Positions 53,959-62,496 are shown, counted from the first letter of the stretch. The stretch: 64,000 nucleotides of DNA from Bog-473 sp036489775 (GCA_036489775.1 DASXFC010000060.1:9853-73852), one strand, 5' to 3'. The notes: a model not told the origin generated them from the sequence alone. Numbers and translations are program-made.

Positions 53959-54495
53959 TCACGGTGACGACGGACCAAGCGCCGCGATGGCTTCGTCAAG
54001 CAGCGGGAGCGTTCGATCTGGAAGCGGGTCTTCGGGAAAGAACCCCTCATACAACTCCAACGCCTCGGCAACACTGGTGATGCCACATCTCTTCACGAGG
54101 AAGGTTATGTCGAGACGGTCCCGCGAGCCACGGCCGGCCCGCATCTTCATGGCCAACATCGATCGCTCATCGGCGGCGACGATCTCAACGTTCCCCGACT
54201 TGAGTATCGGTTGCCAGTTGGGCTCCTTGAATACCGGTATGAACTGTTGAGCCGAGTTGTTGAGCCATTCGGCACCGAGCCCTCGGCGTTCACCAATCTC
54301 AGCGGCAATGGCGAGCACGTCATCTGTCGGATGAATCGAGCCATCAATATCTCCGGTGCTAAACCGAGCATCGAACGCAAGCACCATTACCGCCCCGCCA
54401 ACTAAGTAGATCTTGGCCTTGACGTTGCGAGCGTTGAGTTGGTCTGAAAGTTCGGCGAGTGCCGACTCCATTTCGTCCCGGTTGAGATCAGACAC
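53959..54495 (-). CDS. Nucleotidyltransferase-like protein (DUF6036 type), candidate toxin
   Basis: A 178-residue nucleotidyltransferase-fold protein. KIYLVGGAVMVLAFDARFS is the DUF6036/AbiEii-type helix-strand start, DIDGSIHP provides the acidic motif, and MLAMKMRAGRGSRDRLDI is typical of the family. GTG 54495 gives an 8-bp overlap with the upstream XRE gene. Such pairs resemble type IV or nucleotidyltransferase-based toxin-antitoxin modules. The role is inference. Confidence 0.8.
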   Translation of the reverse strand: MSDLNRDEMESALAELSDQLNARNVKAKIYLVGGAVMVLAFDARFSTGDIDGSIHPTDDVLAIAAEIGERRGLGAEWLNNSAQQFIPVFKEPNWQPILKSGNVEIVAADERSMLAMKMRAGRGSRDRLDITFLVKRCGITSVAEALELYEGFFPEDPLPDRTLPLLDEAIAALGPSSP

Positions 54496-55108
54496 TCTCA
54501 AGTTCATCTTCCGCAGCAAACAGGCCATGACGGATGAGCGCTCCAGGCGAGTTGGCGATCTCCCAGGTATGGAATCTCGGGTTCTTGGAGAGATACCAGA
54601 AGGGCCGATTGAACCTATTCAGGTCATTGGTCCAGCGAGGCGGAGAGATCGCCTTCCTGGCAGCCTCATCTTCAACTATCGCAGCGAGGAAAGCATCCCA
54701 ACGCGTGTCTCCGACGAGTCCTGGGGCCTGGTTGGTAAGGGCGTCGAATCCCTCATGGCTGGATCGCCGGAGGGCGTCCTTCAGGTCGATGACGGCGCGA
54801 AGCGCACCATCCTCACGAATATCGAGTGACAGCCCTTCACCCGCATCCCCATACAGCCGATCTTTGATCGTGTTGGCGGTGGCAACTGCGCTGCGCCGCA
54901 GCAAAGGGGCCAGCCGTAAGGTGATCGACTGGCCGGCGGACTCGGCGATCCCGCTCAGCAGCGTGAGTGATGGCTCTCTTTGTCCAACTTCGATTTCGGC
55001 GATCGTCGATTGGGGGACACCAGCCTTCGCGGCCAGATCGCGCTGAGTCAGGCCACTGTCTCGCCGCAGCTGACGAAGGATTGCGCTTGCTTCAGCTTTT
55101 CCATCCAC
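54488..55108 (-). CDS. XRE-family HTH protein, candidate antitoxin
   Basis: A 206-residue protein with an N-terminal helix-turn-helix (LRRDSGLTQRDLAAKAGVPQ and STIAEIEVGQREPS) and a C-terminal domain of unknown fold with SPPRWTNDLNRFNRPFWYL. The GTG at 55108 follows TATCAT by six bases and has no ribosome site, so a leaderless start is plausible; an upstream GTG at 55129 lies inside an inverted repeat. It overlaps the nucleotidyltransferase gene. Antitoxin role is inferred from context. Confidence 0.8.
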   Translation of the reverse strand: MDGKAEASAILRQLRRDSGLTQRDLAAKAGVPQSTIAEIEVGQREPSLTLLSGIAESAGQSITLRLAPLLRRSAVATANTIKDRLYGDAGEGLSLDIREDGALRAVIDLKDALRRSSHEGFDALTNQAPGLVGDTRWDAFLAAIVEDEAARKAISPPRWTNDLNRFNRPFWYLSKNPRFHTWEIANSPGALIRHGLFAAEDELESV

Positions 55109-55109
55109 A

Positions 55110-55129
55110 GTGATATGATACCAAATCAC
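55110..55129. promoter_or_regulatory. Inverted repeat over the XRE gene promoter
   Basis: GTGAT (55110-55114) and ATCAC (55125-55129) flank ten bases that contain the candidate -10 TATCAT on the minus strand. Autoregulation by the XRE protein is the likely role. Confidence 0.55.
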
Positions 55130-55170
55130 AGATCAAGCTCGGCTGATCTTTTCCAGATCAGTCTCGCCTT

Positions 55171-55410
55171 TTGGTTTCCTCAATCTCGGCTGTCCACGAG
55201 GGTCACTTGGTGACCGTCACCGACCGTGATACACCGACGCTCGATGCTGCTGGCCCCGGATTGCTTGACACGGGATGGACAAGCGACGGCCGTGGGTTTC
55301 GGGACCGAATGGACCATGCGGGTTCGATGGGCATTACCCAAGTGATCGTGACGCCATCTGGTCCGGCGATCGAACACGAACTTGAAGCATTCGCAGCTGC
55401 CCGATCCTGA
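55171..55410 (+). pseudogene. C-terminal fragment of an LLM-class oxidoreductase
   Basis: The frame encodes VHEGHLVTVTDRDTPTLDAA, GLLDTGWTSDG and GITQVIVTPSGPAIEHELEAF. This is the C-terminal pattern of luciferase-like (F420- or flavin-dependent) oxidoreductases. About 250 residues are missing upstream, and no start or ribosome site is convincing. It lies next to the XRE gene, so it is likely a leftover of a rearrangement. Confidence 0.6.
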
Positions 55411-55476
55411 GCGCTGATATTTCATACTGACGATGGCGAAATGTGATGTCGGACGGCCACAGGGCTGGAGGTAGGG

Positions 55477-55905
55477 ATGATGGACCTGAACAACAAGACG
55501 ATTATTCGATCAGCCGTCGTTGCGGTAAACCGCGGTGACGTCAAGGGCTACCTGAAGAACTTCTCGTCCTCGTGCCTGAGGTGGATAGCTGGATTCGATC
55601 AACCCATGTCATTGGCTGACGTCGGGGACCATCTGAGCCAACTCATCGAGGCATTTGATCCACTGCGATTGGACGAGGAACTCCTCATCGCGGACGATCA
55701 ATTCGTCTGTGCTCGCTGGCAGCTCCGCGGCACTCAGGTGGGTGCGTTCATGGGCATGCCGTCCCATGGCAACAGCATTGACGTCGCGACCTGCGAGATT
55801 TACAAGATCGCTGACGGCATGGTGATTGAGTCATGGGTTTACCAAGACCCTGGACAATTGTTTGCTCAGATGGCCGCTGGATCAGGGGCGGATTCATCAT
55901 TATGA
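55477..55905 (+). CDS. SnoaL-like (NTF2-fold) protein
   Basis: A 142-residue single-domain NTF2-fold protein. AVNRGDVKGYLKNFSSSCLR begins the helical cone and MPSHGNSIDVATCEIYKIADG closes the pocket, the signature of SnoaL-like polyketide cyclases and ester cyclases. An ATG at 55477 has a GGTAGGGATG context. The following P450 start overlaps its stop by four bases, which implies co-translation and perhaps action on the same ligand. Confidence 0.85.
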   Translation: MMDLNNKTIIRSAVVAVNRGDVKGYLKNFSSSCLRWIAGFDQPMSLADVGDHLSQLIEAFDPLRLDEELLIADDQFVCARWQLRGTQVGAFMGMPSHGNSIDVATCEIYKIADGMVIESWVYQDPGQLFAQMAAGSGADSSL

Positions 55906-57119
55906 ATACAGACATTCCCGGTAGTTCTTTGCTCGATCGTGATGTGATCGTTGACCCCTACCCCTTCTACCGTCGGTTGCAGATTGAGTCCCCGGTTTGG
56001 CAGGTGCCCACCACCGACGTCTTCGTCGTCAGCACCTATTCGCTTGTAGCCGAAGCGGCAGCTCGCGTCGATGACTTCTCGTCGCACATGCGGCACCTCC
56101 TCTACCGAAACGAGGCGGGTATTCCGCAGCGCCTTGCCTTCGGTGACGCTGGTGCTGATGCCCTGGCCACTGCCGATCCGCCGGTACACAAGTCGCATCG
56201 CGATGTTGTCTTCTCAGAACTTGTCTCAAAGCGTATGGACACGTTGGAACCCGAGATTAGAGAGATTACCGGCAAGTGCATCGAGGGTATTTCCGACGGC
56301 AGCATCGATTTCATGGCCGCCATTGGCAACATGATTCCGATCAACATCATGACTCGCCTCATCGGATTTCGTAATGGGAACGCCCAGGAACTCTTCGAGG
56401 CAGCAGTTGATTCAACATCGATGTTGGGCGCAACGTTGACCCGGGTTGAGCTTGAAGAGCACATTGTTCGCACATTGGAGATCGAAGCCTGGATCGGTGA
56501 GCAACTGGAAAGTGCGGTCGATGACCCAAATGACGAAATCCTGGGTGCTGTGGCTCGCGGTATCGCCAGTGGGGTGTTCACGCACTTGGAAGGCAGCGTC
56601 GTACTCCACACACTCTTGAGCGCTGGCGGGGAATCCACCACAAGCTTGCTCGGAAACGCCGTGCGTATTCTGGCCGAACGTCCTGAGCTTCAGAGTCGCC
56701 TCCGGGGTACGCCTGAGCTCATCCCGGCGTTCATCGAGGAAGTTCTGAGGCTGGAATCGCCGTTTCGCTTCTTGTTGCGCACCACGACTCATGACACAGA
56801 CCTTGGAGGCGTTGCCATGCCGGAAGACGCAACCGTACTGTTGCTCTGGGCGGCGGCAAACCGAGATTTAGCGACGTTCGACAACGCCGACGACATTATT
56901 CTCGATCGCAAAGTTCCCCGGCGCCACGTCGCCTTCGGACGAGGCATTCACCATTGCGTAGGCGCACCACTCGCTCGGCTCGAGGCTCGCATCGTTCTCT
57001 CTTCCTTCTTGGCTGCGACCGAAGCGTTCACGTTGGATCCAGATGACCCACCCCGTTGGGTGCAGAGCCTCATGATCAGACGTCACGACCGGCTCGCCAT
57101 TCATGTCACGAAGTCGTGA
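55902..57119 (+). CDS. Cytochrome P450
   Basis: A 405-residue P450. The I-helix motif SAGGESTTS, K-helix EEVLR and the heme loop FGRGIHHCVG (Cys near 352) are present. The ATG at 55902 overlaps the SnoaL-like gene by four bases. The sequence is unlike the other two P450s of the window in its N-terminus. No ferredoxin partner lies beside it. A repeat copy lies 43 bp downstream of its stop. Confidence 0.93.
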   Translation: MNTDIPGSSLLDRDVIVDPYPFYRRLQIESPVWQVPTTDVFVVSTYSLVAEAAARVDDFSSHMRHLLYRNEAGIPQRLAFGDAGADALATADPPVHKSHRDVVFSELVSKRMDTLEPEIREITGKCIEGISDGSIDFMAAIGNMIPINIMTRLIGFRNGNAQELFEAAVDSTSMLGATLTRVELEEHIVRTLEIEAWIGEQLESAVDDPNDEILGAVARGIASGVFTHLEGSVVLHTLLSAGGESTTSLLGNAVRILAERPELQSRLRGTPELIPAFIEEVLRLESPFRFLLRTTTHDTDLGGVAMPEDATVLLLWAAANRDLATFDNADDIILDRKVPRRHVAFGRGIHHCVGAPLARLEARIVLSSFLAATEAFTLDPDDPPRWVQSLMIRRHDRLAIHVTKS

Positions 57120-57161
57120 GCGCTTCCACCAAGGAAAGCCGGACATCGAGTGACTGCTTCA

Positions 57162-57256
57162 GCGTGAACGGATGTGGCTCGAGTTCCGCTATAGCGTGAA
57201 GACCGTCTCCCGACAGGTCAGAAACGCCTAGTCACGGCCAAACGTGAAGACCTCAC
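57162..57256 (+). repeat. 95-bp dispersed repeat, copy B
   Basis: It matches copy A (29765-29859) at 83 of 95 positions by hand, same orientation, no gaps. No truncated transposon gene is attached here. The P450 gene ends at 57119 and a PPOX-fold gene ends at 57354, so it lies in a 234-bp convergent gap. Confidence 0.85.
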
Positions 57257-57353
57257 TCGGACTCCCAAGTGTGCTCGCGACCTCCTGTCCCGAACGCGCG
57301 TTCAACCGCTCCTATTTACGTCGCCATGGGCGGCCCACCCGGGTCGGGAACTG

Positions 57354-57911
57354 CTACTGCACAATGAAGCCTTCAAGGTGATCGATGCTCGAGGCGTTCT
57401 TCTGCGTCCAGTAATCCCGGATGCCCTCGGGACCCTTTCGATCAGACCACTGGTCCATCGTCGGCCGGTGACCCTCGAACGACATCAGGGGTACCCCATA
57501 GCCGCAGGAATCGGAGATCCGACGGACGTCGATCACGATGACCGAGCGCACGCCGACGCCCCCTCCCCGGGGAAACCGCGCCGACAGTTTGGCAAATTCG
57601 GGAGAGTCGGTGAGCACCACCCGACCCGACCCGTGCAGCCGCACGATACGGGGCGGTCCGGAAAACGCGCAGAACATGACCACGATTCGGCCGTTCTCCC
57701 GTAAGTGCGCAATGGTCTCGACGCCGCTCCCTGTCTGATCGAGGAACGCCACCTGGTCCTCATCAAGGACGGCGAATTCGTCCCTATTACCCTTCGGCGA
57801 GCAGTTCACCGAACCGTCAGCAGCGAGCGGAGCCGTCGAAACGAAAAAGACGGGCTGTGCGACCAGCCACTCAGCCATTTTCTCATCGATGACGTCGAAC
57901 GTCTTGGCCAC
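57354..57911 (-). CDS. Pyridoxamine 5'-phosphate oxidase-fold protein
   Basis: A 185-residue flavin/F420-type split-barrel protein. KMAEWLVAQPVFFVSTAPLAADG begins the barrel (two strands), VNCSPKG and FLDQTGSGVETI follow, and RIVRLHGSGRVV is typical of the PPOX family. The GTG at 57911 was chosen; the longer frame has no family similarity. It is divergent from mogA by 71 bp. Substrate unknown. Confidence 0.88.
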   Translation of the reverse strand: MAKTFDVIDEKMAEWLVAQPVFFVSTAPLAADGSVNCSPKGNRDEFAVLDEDQVAFLDQTGSGVETIAHLRENGRIVVMFCAFSGPPRIVRLHGSGRVVLTDSPEFAKLSARFPRGGGVGVRSVIVIDVRRISDSCGYGVPLMSFEGHRPTMDQWSDRKGPEGIRDYWTQKNASSIDHLEGFIVQ

Positions 57912-57982
57912 GAGGACATTATGCCGCCGGAACCGGTGGCTCTGCGGTGAGGATCGGAATGCCCCAGCGCTAGCGTCACAAC

Positions 57983-58450
57983 ATGGCACCTCAGGCCAAG
58001 ATCCTCACTGTTTCGGATTCGGTCGAGAACGGGACCCGACAAGACCGATCGGGTGAAGAGTTGGCCGCGTCGCTGGGCCGTCACGGCTTTGTAGTGGTGG
58101 AACGGCGGGTGGTGCCCGATGGAGTGGCACCGGTAGCGACCGCGCTCAGCGAGCTCTCGAACCGGTTCGTCGGACTGGTGGTCACCACGGGCGGTACGGG
58201 GTTCTCGCCCACCGACCTCACACCAGAGGCAACCCACTCGGTGATTGAGCGTGAAGCTCCCGGGCTTGCCGAAGCCATGCGCTCGGTGAGCCCTCTCGGC
58301 CGTCTCTCGCGTGGAATCGCCGGGACGATCGGTGCATGCCTCGTCCTCAACCTCCCAGGATCGCCCAATGGTGCCCTCGAATCACTCGAGGCGGTGGCCG
58401 ATGTCCTCGACCATGCGCTCGATCTCCTCGCTGGTGGCCGCCCGCATTGA
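57983..58450 (+). CDS. mogA: Molybdopterin adenylyltransferase-like (MogA/MoaB)
   Basis: A 155-residue MoCF-domain protein. VVTTGGTGFSPTDLTPEAT is the conserved loop and NLPGSPNGALESLEAV is the C-terminal signature. In the pathway it adenylylates molybdopterin before metal insertion. It starts the molybdenum cofactor cluster, 226 bp ahead of moaE. MogA and MoaB are hard to tell apart by sequence. Confidence 0.9.
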   Translation: MAPQAKILTVSDSVENGTRQDRSGEELAASLGRHGFVVVERRVVPDGVAPVATALSELSNRFVGLVVTTGGTGFSPTDLTPEATHSVIEREAPGLAEAMRSVSPLGRLSRGIAGTIGACLVLNLPGSPNGALESLEAVADVLDHALDLLAGGRPH

Positions 58451-58676
58451 CCCACCGGCTTTGGACGCACTCCCCAGCCACCTGCGACACCTCACAGGCT
58501 GAATGTCGCTGCGCCTTGATTAGGCTGAAATCGCGAGACCCGCCGGATGGCACTGGTCCGCCAAGGAAGCCGGTGAGGAACGTGAGCGATGATAGGAGAC
58601 GTTGGCTGGCCACCGTGACACACCAGCGACGCCTGTTTTCAAGTAGCCCTCACCGCGTCACAGCACTGAAAGTGTC
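58451..58676 (+). promoter_or_regulatory. Possible structured leader upstream of moaE
   Basis: A 226-bp non-coding stretch with GGAAGCCGGTGAGGAACG and ATAGGAGACGTTGGC, both loosely like cobalamin-riboswitch boxes, and several local stems. The Moco and cobalamin consensuses are not fully met. A riboswitch-like leader is plausible for a cofactor operon, but unsupported beyond these fragments. Confidence 0.25.
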
Positions 58677-59207
58677 GTGAACCCAAACGAACCGCTTCCG
58701 CCCGAACACGGCGACTGGATCGACGTGTGCGACTGGGAACTGCCGGTCGATGCCACTTGGAGGTGGGCCAATGTCCCCCACTGCGGGGGCGTGGTCACAT
58801 TCTGCGGCACCGTGCGTGACTATTCCGAGGGTCGCCCCGGCGTGTCCGCGCTCGAGTACGAGGTCTACCTGGATCAGGTGGTCCCGCGACTGACCGACGT
58901 CGCCACGACGGCGCGCCGTCGGTGGCCTGAAATCGGTCGCGTGGCGCTGCTGCATCGAGTGGGCCGGCTCGAAGTGGGAGAGGTCGCGGTCGTCGTGACC
59001 GTCTCCACCCCACATAGAGCGGAAGCGTTCGCCGCCGCCCAGTTCTGCATCGACACACTGAAGCACACAGTTCCTATCTGGAAGCGTGAGACCTGGACTG
59101 GTGGCTCCGACTGGAGTGATTGTTCGCACCAGATCGACGACTCCGAACCGACGCCATGGCGGTCGGCGGTACCCCACTCTCACTCTGACGAAGCAGCGTC
59201 GCTATGA
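58677..59207 (+). CDS. moaE: Molybdopterin synthase catalytic subunit
   Basis: A 176-residue MoaE that transfers sulfur from MoaD onto precursor Z to make molybdopterin. CGGVVTFCGTVRDYSEGR, LEYEVYLDQV, HRVGRLEVGEVAVVV and VPIWKRETW are characteristic; the Lys in VPIWKRE belongs to the active site. GTG start. The C-terminal 30 residues extend beyond the usual end. It is followed by moeA. Confidence 0.95.
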   Translation: MNPNEPLPPEHGDWIDVCDWELPVDATWRWANVPHCGGVVTFCGTVRDYSEGRPGVSALEYEVYLDQVVPRLTDVATTARRRWPEIGRVALLHRVGRLEVGEVAVVVTVSTPHRAEAFAAAQFCIDTLKHTVPIWKRETWTGGSDWSDCSHQIDDSEPTPWRSAVPHSHSDEAASL

Positions 59208-59241
59208 ATCGTCACGGCCGCCGCCCCTCGCTCGTCGGGCG

Positions 59242-60525
59242 GTGCACGTGATCCAACTCCGGGAGGCCCAGCAATTCGTCATCAACCAGTGCCCCCCCCT
59301 CGGTCAGCTCGCTCTTCCGCTCCAAGAGGCCTTGGACTGTGTCATCGGCGATTCCGTCGTGGCTACCGAATCAATCCCTCCGTTCACCAACTCCGCAATG
59401 GATGGCTACGCGGTCCGCTCAGCTGACACCGTTGGGGCGCCGGTCCGGCTCGCAGTGATCGGTTCAATCATGGCCGGGCAAGTCCTGAACGAGGACCTGG
59501 CCCCGGGCCAGGCGGCGCGCATCATGACCGGCGCACCAGTCCCGGGGGGTGCCGATGCCGTCTGCATGATTGAGGAGACCGACGACCACGACGAAGGCCG
59601 GAGCGTCACGATCCGTCGCGAGGTCCGCCGCGGAGAGTTCGTCCGCCAGCAGGGACGCGACGTTGGCATCGGAGACGTGGTCGCTTCAGCTGGGACGGTA
59701 TTGAGTCCGGCCCACCTTGGCGTCTTGGCCAACCAGGGAGTCCTCAGTGTGCTGGTCCACCCACACCCTCATGTCGGTGTCCTCTCAACCGGAGACGAGC
59801 TCTACACGGGTACGGGGCCTCTTCCCCCCGGCAAGATCCGCGATGCCAATCGTCACTCCCTCCTCGCCCTGGTCCGGCGGGAAGGTTGGAACGTCACCGA
59901 CCTCGGAATCGTGGGCGACGACGACGAAAGCCTGCGGCAGCGGCTGACGACTGCAGCCTCCACCTGTGACGCCATCATCACCAGTGGCGGCGTGAGCGTC
60001 GGCGATCTCGACCTCGTCCGTGTTGTTCTTGATGACCTCAGCGGTCGGACAATGCGATGGATGCAGGTCGCAATCAGGCCGGCCAAGCCCCTGGCGTTCG
60101 GGCTGCTCGCTGACTCCGGTACCCCCGTGTTCGGACTGCCGGGGAACCCCGTATCGGCCATGGTCAGCTTCGAGCTCTTCGCAAGGCCGGCGCTCCGTGC
60201 CATGGGTGGCCATCGCAGCTTGCACCGACCCGTCGTGCCCGCAGTGACCGATGTGAATCTGGAAAGGCGGCGAGACGGCAAACTGCACTTGCTGCGGGCC
60301 CGAGTGTCCTTGGACAACCGCGGTGGCTGGCATGTCGAGACCACTGACGGTCAGGAGTCCCATCACCTCCAGTCCATGTCCGAGGCCAACGCGCTCATCC
60401 TCCTACCTGACGGGAGCGGCGCTCGGGCCGGAGACCTGGTCGATGTCGTAGTCCTCGGCGCGAACGACCTCACCCGTGATGGCGCGGTCGTAACCGAGCA
60501 CGACCGGCAGATGACGATGTCGTGA
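59242..60525 (+). CDS. moeA: Molybdopterin molybdenumtransferase
   Basis: A 427-residue MoeA that inserts molybdate into adenylylated molybdopterin. PPFTNSAMDGYAVRS, RIMTGAPVPGGADAV and VRQQGRDVGIGD are in the N-terminal domains; STGDELYTG, DANRHSLLALV, TSGGVSVGDLDLVR and FGLPGNPVSAMVSFELF build the MoCF domain. GTG 59242 or 59248 is the start. Its stop overlaps moaA by four bases. Confidence 0.95.
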   Translation: MHVIQLREAQQFVINQCPPLGQLALPLQEALDCVIGDSVVATESIPPFTNSAMDGYAVRSADTVGAPVRLAVIGSIMAGQVLNEDLAPGQAARIMTGAPVPGGADAVCMIEETDDHDEGRSVTIRREVRRGEFVRQQGRDVGIGDVVASAGTVLSPAHLGVLANQGVLSVLVHPHPHVGVLSTGDELYTGTGPLPPGKIRDANRHSLLALVRREGWNVTDLGIVGDDDESLRQRLTTAASTCDAIITSGGVSVGDLDLVRVVLDDLSGRTMRWMQVAIRPAKPLAFGLLADSGTPVFGLPGNPVSAMVSFELFARPALRAMGGHRSLHRPVVPAVTDVNLERRRDGKLHLLRARVSLDNRGGWHVETTDGQESHHLQSMSEANALILLPDGSGARAGDLVDVVVLGANDLTRDGAVVTEHDRQMTMS

Positions 60526-61601
60526 CCGTTCCCACCCCCGTCCGCGTTCCCGTATCGGTCAGACCCCACCGGCGCCGTTCCGACGGTGCGTCCGGGCTTC
60601 AGGTCATGCCCCTCGAGGGCCCGATGGTCGATCGTTACGGCCGTGTGCACAACGATCTGCGCATCTCGGTAACCGATCGCTGCAACCTTCGCTGCATCTA
60701 CTGCATGCCGGAGGATGGCCTCACCTTTCTCCCCCAGAAGGAGTTACTTTCATTCGACGAGATCGCCCGGCTGGCCTGGGTGGCGTGCCAACTCGGGGTC
60801 ACGTCCGTGCGCATAACCGGCGGCGAGCCAATGGTTCGCCGAGGCCTGCCCGAACTGATTGCCAGGCTGGCCCAGGTCGGATTCGAGGACCTGGCCATGA
60901 CCACCAACGGGACCGGACTGTCGAAGCTGGCCGGGAGCCTCGCTACCGCCGGACTCCGGAGGGTCAACATAAGTTGCGATTCGCTGCGCGCCGATCGCTT
61001 CGCGACCATACGCAAGCGCGGCGATCTGGCCGAGGTCCTGGGCGCGATGGACGCGGCCGAGGCTGCGGGCCTGACGCCACTCAAGGTGAACGTCGTGCTC
61101 TTGCGGGGCCAGAACGATGACGAGATCCTCGACTTTGCTTCTTTTGCCCGGGACACCGGCCGGATCGTCAGGTTCATCGAGTTCATGCCCTTGGATGCCC
61201 AAGGGCGCTGGGATCGGAGTCAGCTCGTCTCGGGCAGAGAGGTCTTCGAACGCATCTCGGCGACATGGCCGCTCGAGCCGAGAAAGGACCCCAGCGGTGC
61301 CGCACCGGCTGAGCGATTCCGGTTCGCTGATGGCCGGGGCGAGATCGGATTGATCTCGAGTGTGACGGAACCATTTTGTGGAACTTGTAATCGATTGCGA
61401 CTTACTGCTGAGGGAGCACTGAGGAACTGCCTGTTCACTGATGACGAACGAACGGTACGGGATCTGCTGCGCCATGGCGGTTCCGATGACGAGCTCGCAC
61501 TGGTGTTCCGTCGGGCGGTGTGGGAGAAGTTCCCGGGTCACGGAATCAATGAACCGGGCTTCCTGAGCCCGGCACGCTCCATGTCGATGATCGGGGGCTG
61601 A
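60522..61601 (+). CDS. moaA: GTP 3',8-cyclase
   Basis: A 359-residue radical SAM enzyme for the first step of molybdenum cofactor synthesis. RCNLRCIYCMP binds the SAM cluster; the C-terminal cluster motifs are FCGTCNRLRLTAEGALRNC. RITGGEPMVRRGL and the final GHGI-type tail are typical; the last residues end MSMIGG, as needed for the GG-end. GTG 60522 overlaps moeA by four bases. Confidence 0.96.
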   Translation: MTVPTPVRVPVSVRPHRRRSDGASGLQVMPLEGPMVDRYGRVHNDLRISVTDRCNLRCIYCMPEDGLTFLPQKELLSFDEIARLAWVACQLGVTSVRITGGEPMVRRGLPELIARLAQVGFEDLAMTTNGTGLSKLAGSLATAGLRRVNISCDSLRADRFATIRKRGDLAEVLGAMDAAEAAGLTPLKVNVVLLRGQNDDEILDFASFARDTGRIVRFIEFMPLDAQGRWDRSQLVSGREVFERISATWPLEPRKDPSGAAPAERFRFADGRGEIGLISSVTEPFCGTCNRLRLTAEGALRNCLFTDDERTVRDLLRHGGSDDELALVFRRAVWEKFPGHGINEPGFLSPARSMSMIGG

Positions 61602-61602
61602 A

Positions 61603-61839
61603 GTGGCGCAGCTCCTTCTCTTCGGACCGGCTCGCGATGCAGTGGGCCACTCGAAGCTGACGGTGCCGGGCGACAGTGTGGCGGCGATTGTCGCCGCCGC
61701 AGAGGAGCAATTCGGTGAAGCCTTCTCCCGGGTACTCGCCGTGTCGAACGTCTGGTTGAACGGTCACCTCGTCGCACCTGACACCCACGTCAGCGAGGAC
61801 GATGAGATCGCGGTGATCCCTCCCGTCTCGGGAGGATGA
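61603..61839 (+). CDS. moaD: Molybdopterin synthase sulfur carrier subunit
   Basis: A 78-residue ubiquitin-like protein ending VIPPVSGG, the diglycine that is thiocarboxylated. QLLLFGPARDAVGH opens the fold. It starts with GTG two bases after the moaA stop, within the operon. Confidence 0.93.
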   Translation: MAQLLLFGPARDAVGHSKLTVPGDSVAAIVAAAEEQFGEAFSRVLAVSNVWLNGHLVAPDTHVSEDDEIAVIPPVSGG

Positions 61840-61842
61840 GGC

Positions 61843-62403
61843 ATGACATCGCAAAACGATGACGATCAGAACGACCCTGGACTCACGCACGTTGACGCCA
61901 AGGGACAAGCCCGTATGGTGGACGTCACTTCGAAACCTCTCACGCGACGGGTCGCCGTGGCCAAATGCGTCGTCGTCACAAATGCCGATGCCCTACAGGT
62001 GCTGCGCGAGCGCCCGGACGGCTTGAGCGTGATTGAGGCGGCGCGGTTCGCCGGAATCCAGGGTGCCAAACAAACGTCTTCGCTCATTCCCCTCTGCCAC
62101 TCCATCCGCCTCGATCGGGTGGAGGTCGATGTGGTCGTGGCGTCCCACCGGATTGAGATCAGCGCCACCACAGAAATTATCGAACGAACCGGCGTGGAGA
62201 TGGAGGCCCTCACTGCCTGTGCCCTGGCCTCCGCCACTCTGGTCAAGGCGCTCCTGAGCGTGGACCCGGAGGTGTCGATCGAGGAGTTGACGCTTTGGCA
62301 CAAGTCGGGAGGGCGTTCGGGGGACTGGCACCGTGACACAACGGCGAATCGGCTGACCCGGCGATCGGACCCGACCACGGCACCATCGCCCCAGTCGAGG
62401 TGA
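61843..62403 (+). CDS. moaC: Cyclic pyranopterin monophosphate synthase
   Basis: A 186-residue MoaC that completes the cyclic pyranopterin after MoaA. LTHVDAKGQARMVDVTSKPLT, GIQGAKQTSSLIPLCHSI, TEIIERTGVEMEALTACALA and the late loop WHKSGGRSGDWHR are all present; catalytic residues reside in the KxGGRSG loop. Starts 4 bp after moaD. Last of the cofactor genes before the modA space. Confidence 0.95.
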   Translation: MTSQNDDDQNDPGLTHVDAKGQARMVDVTSKPLTRRVAVAKCVVVTNADALQVLRERPDGLSVIEAARFAGIQGAKQTSSLIPLCHSIRLDRVEVDVVVASHRIEISATTEIIERTGVEMEALTACALASATLVKALLSVDPEVSIEELTLWHKSGGRSGDWHRDTTANRLTRRSDPTTAPSPQSR

Positions 62404-62484
62404 ACCGGCGCGGGCCGGCCGCGCAACTGCTAGCGGACCGGATGTGTCGAAGGGACTCTCATTGCCGCTGATGCCAGGACGTAT

Positions 62485-62496
62485 GCACTGAAGTGC
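62485..62496. promoter_or_regulatory. Palindrome upstream of modA
   Basis: GCACTGAAGTGC: five-base arms around GA, 69 bp before the modA start. Could be an operator for a molybdate regulator; no ModE gene is seen in this window. Confidence 0.3.

Noticed and set aside
58590..58640. Full cobalamin riboswitch before moaE
   Set aside because: Only fragments of the consensus are present; the central conserved core between GCCGGTG and the B12 box is missing.
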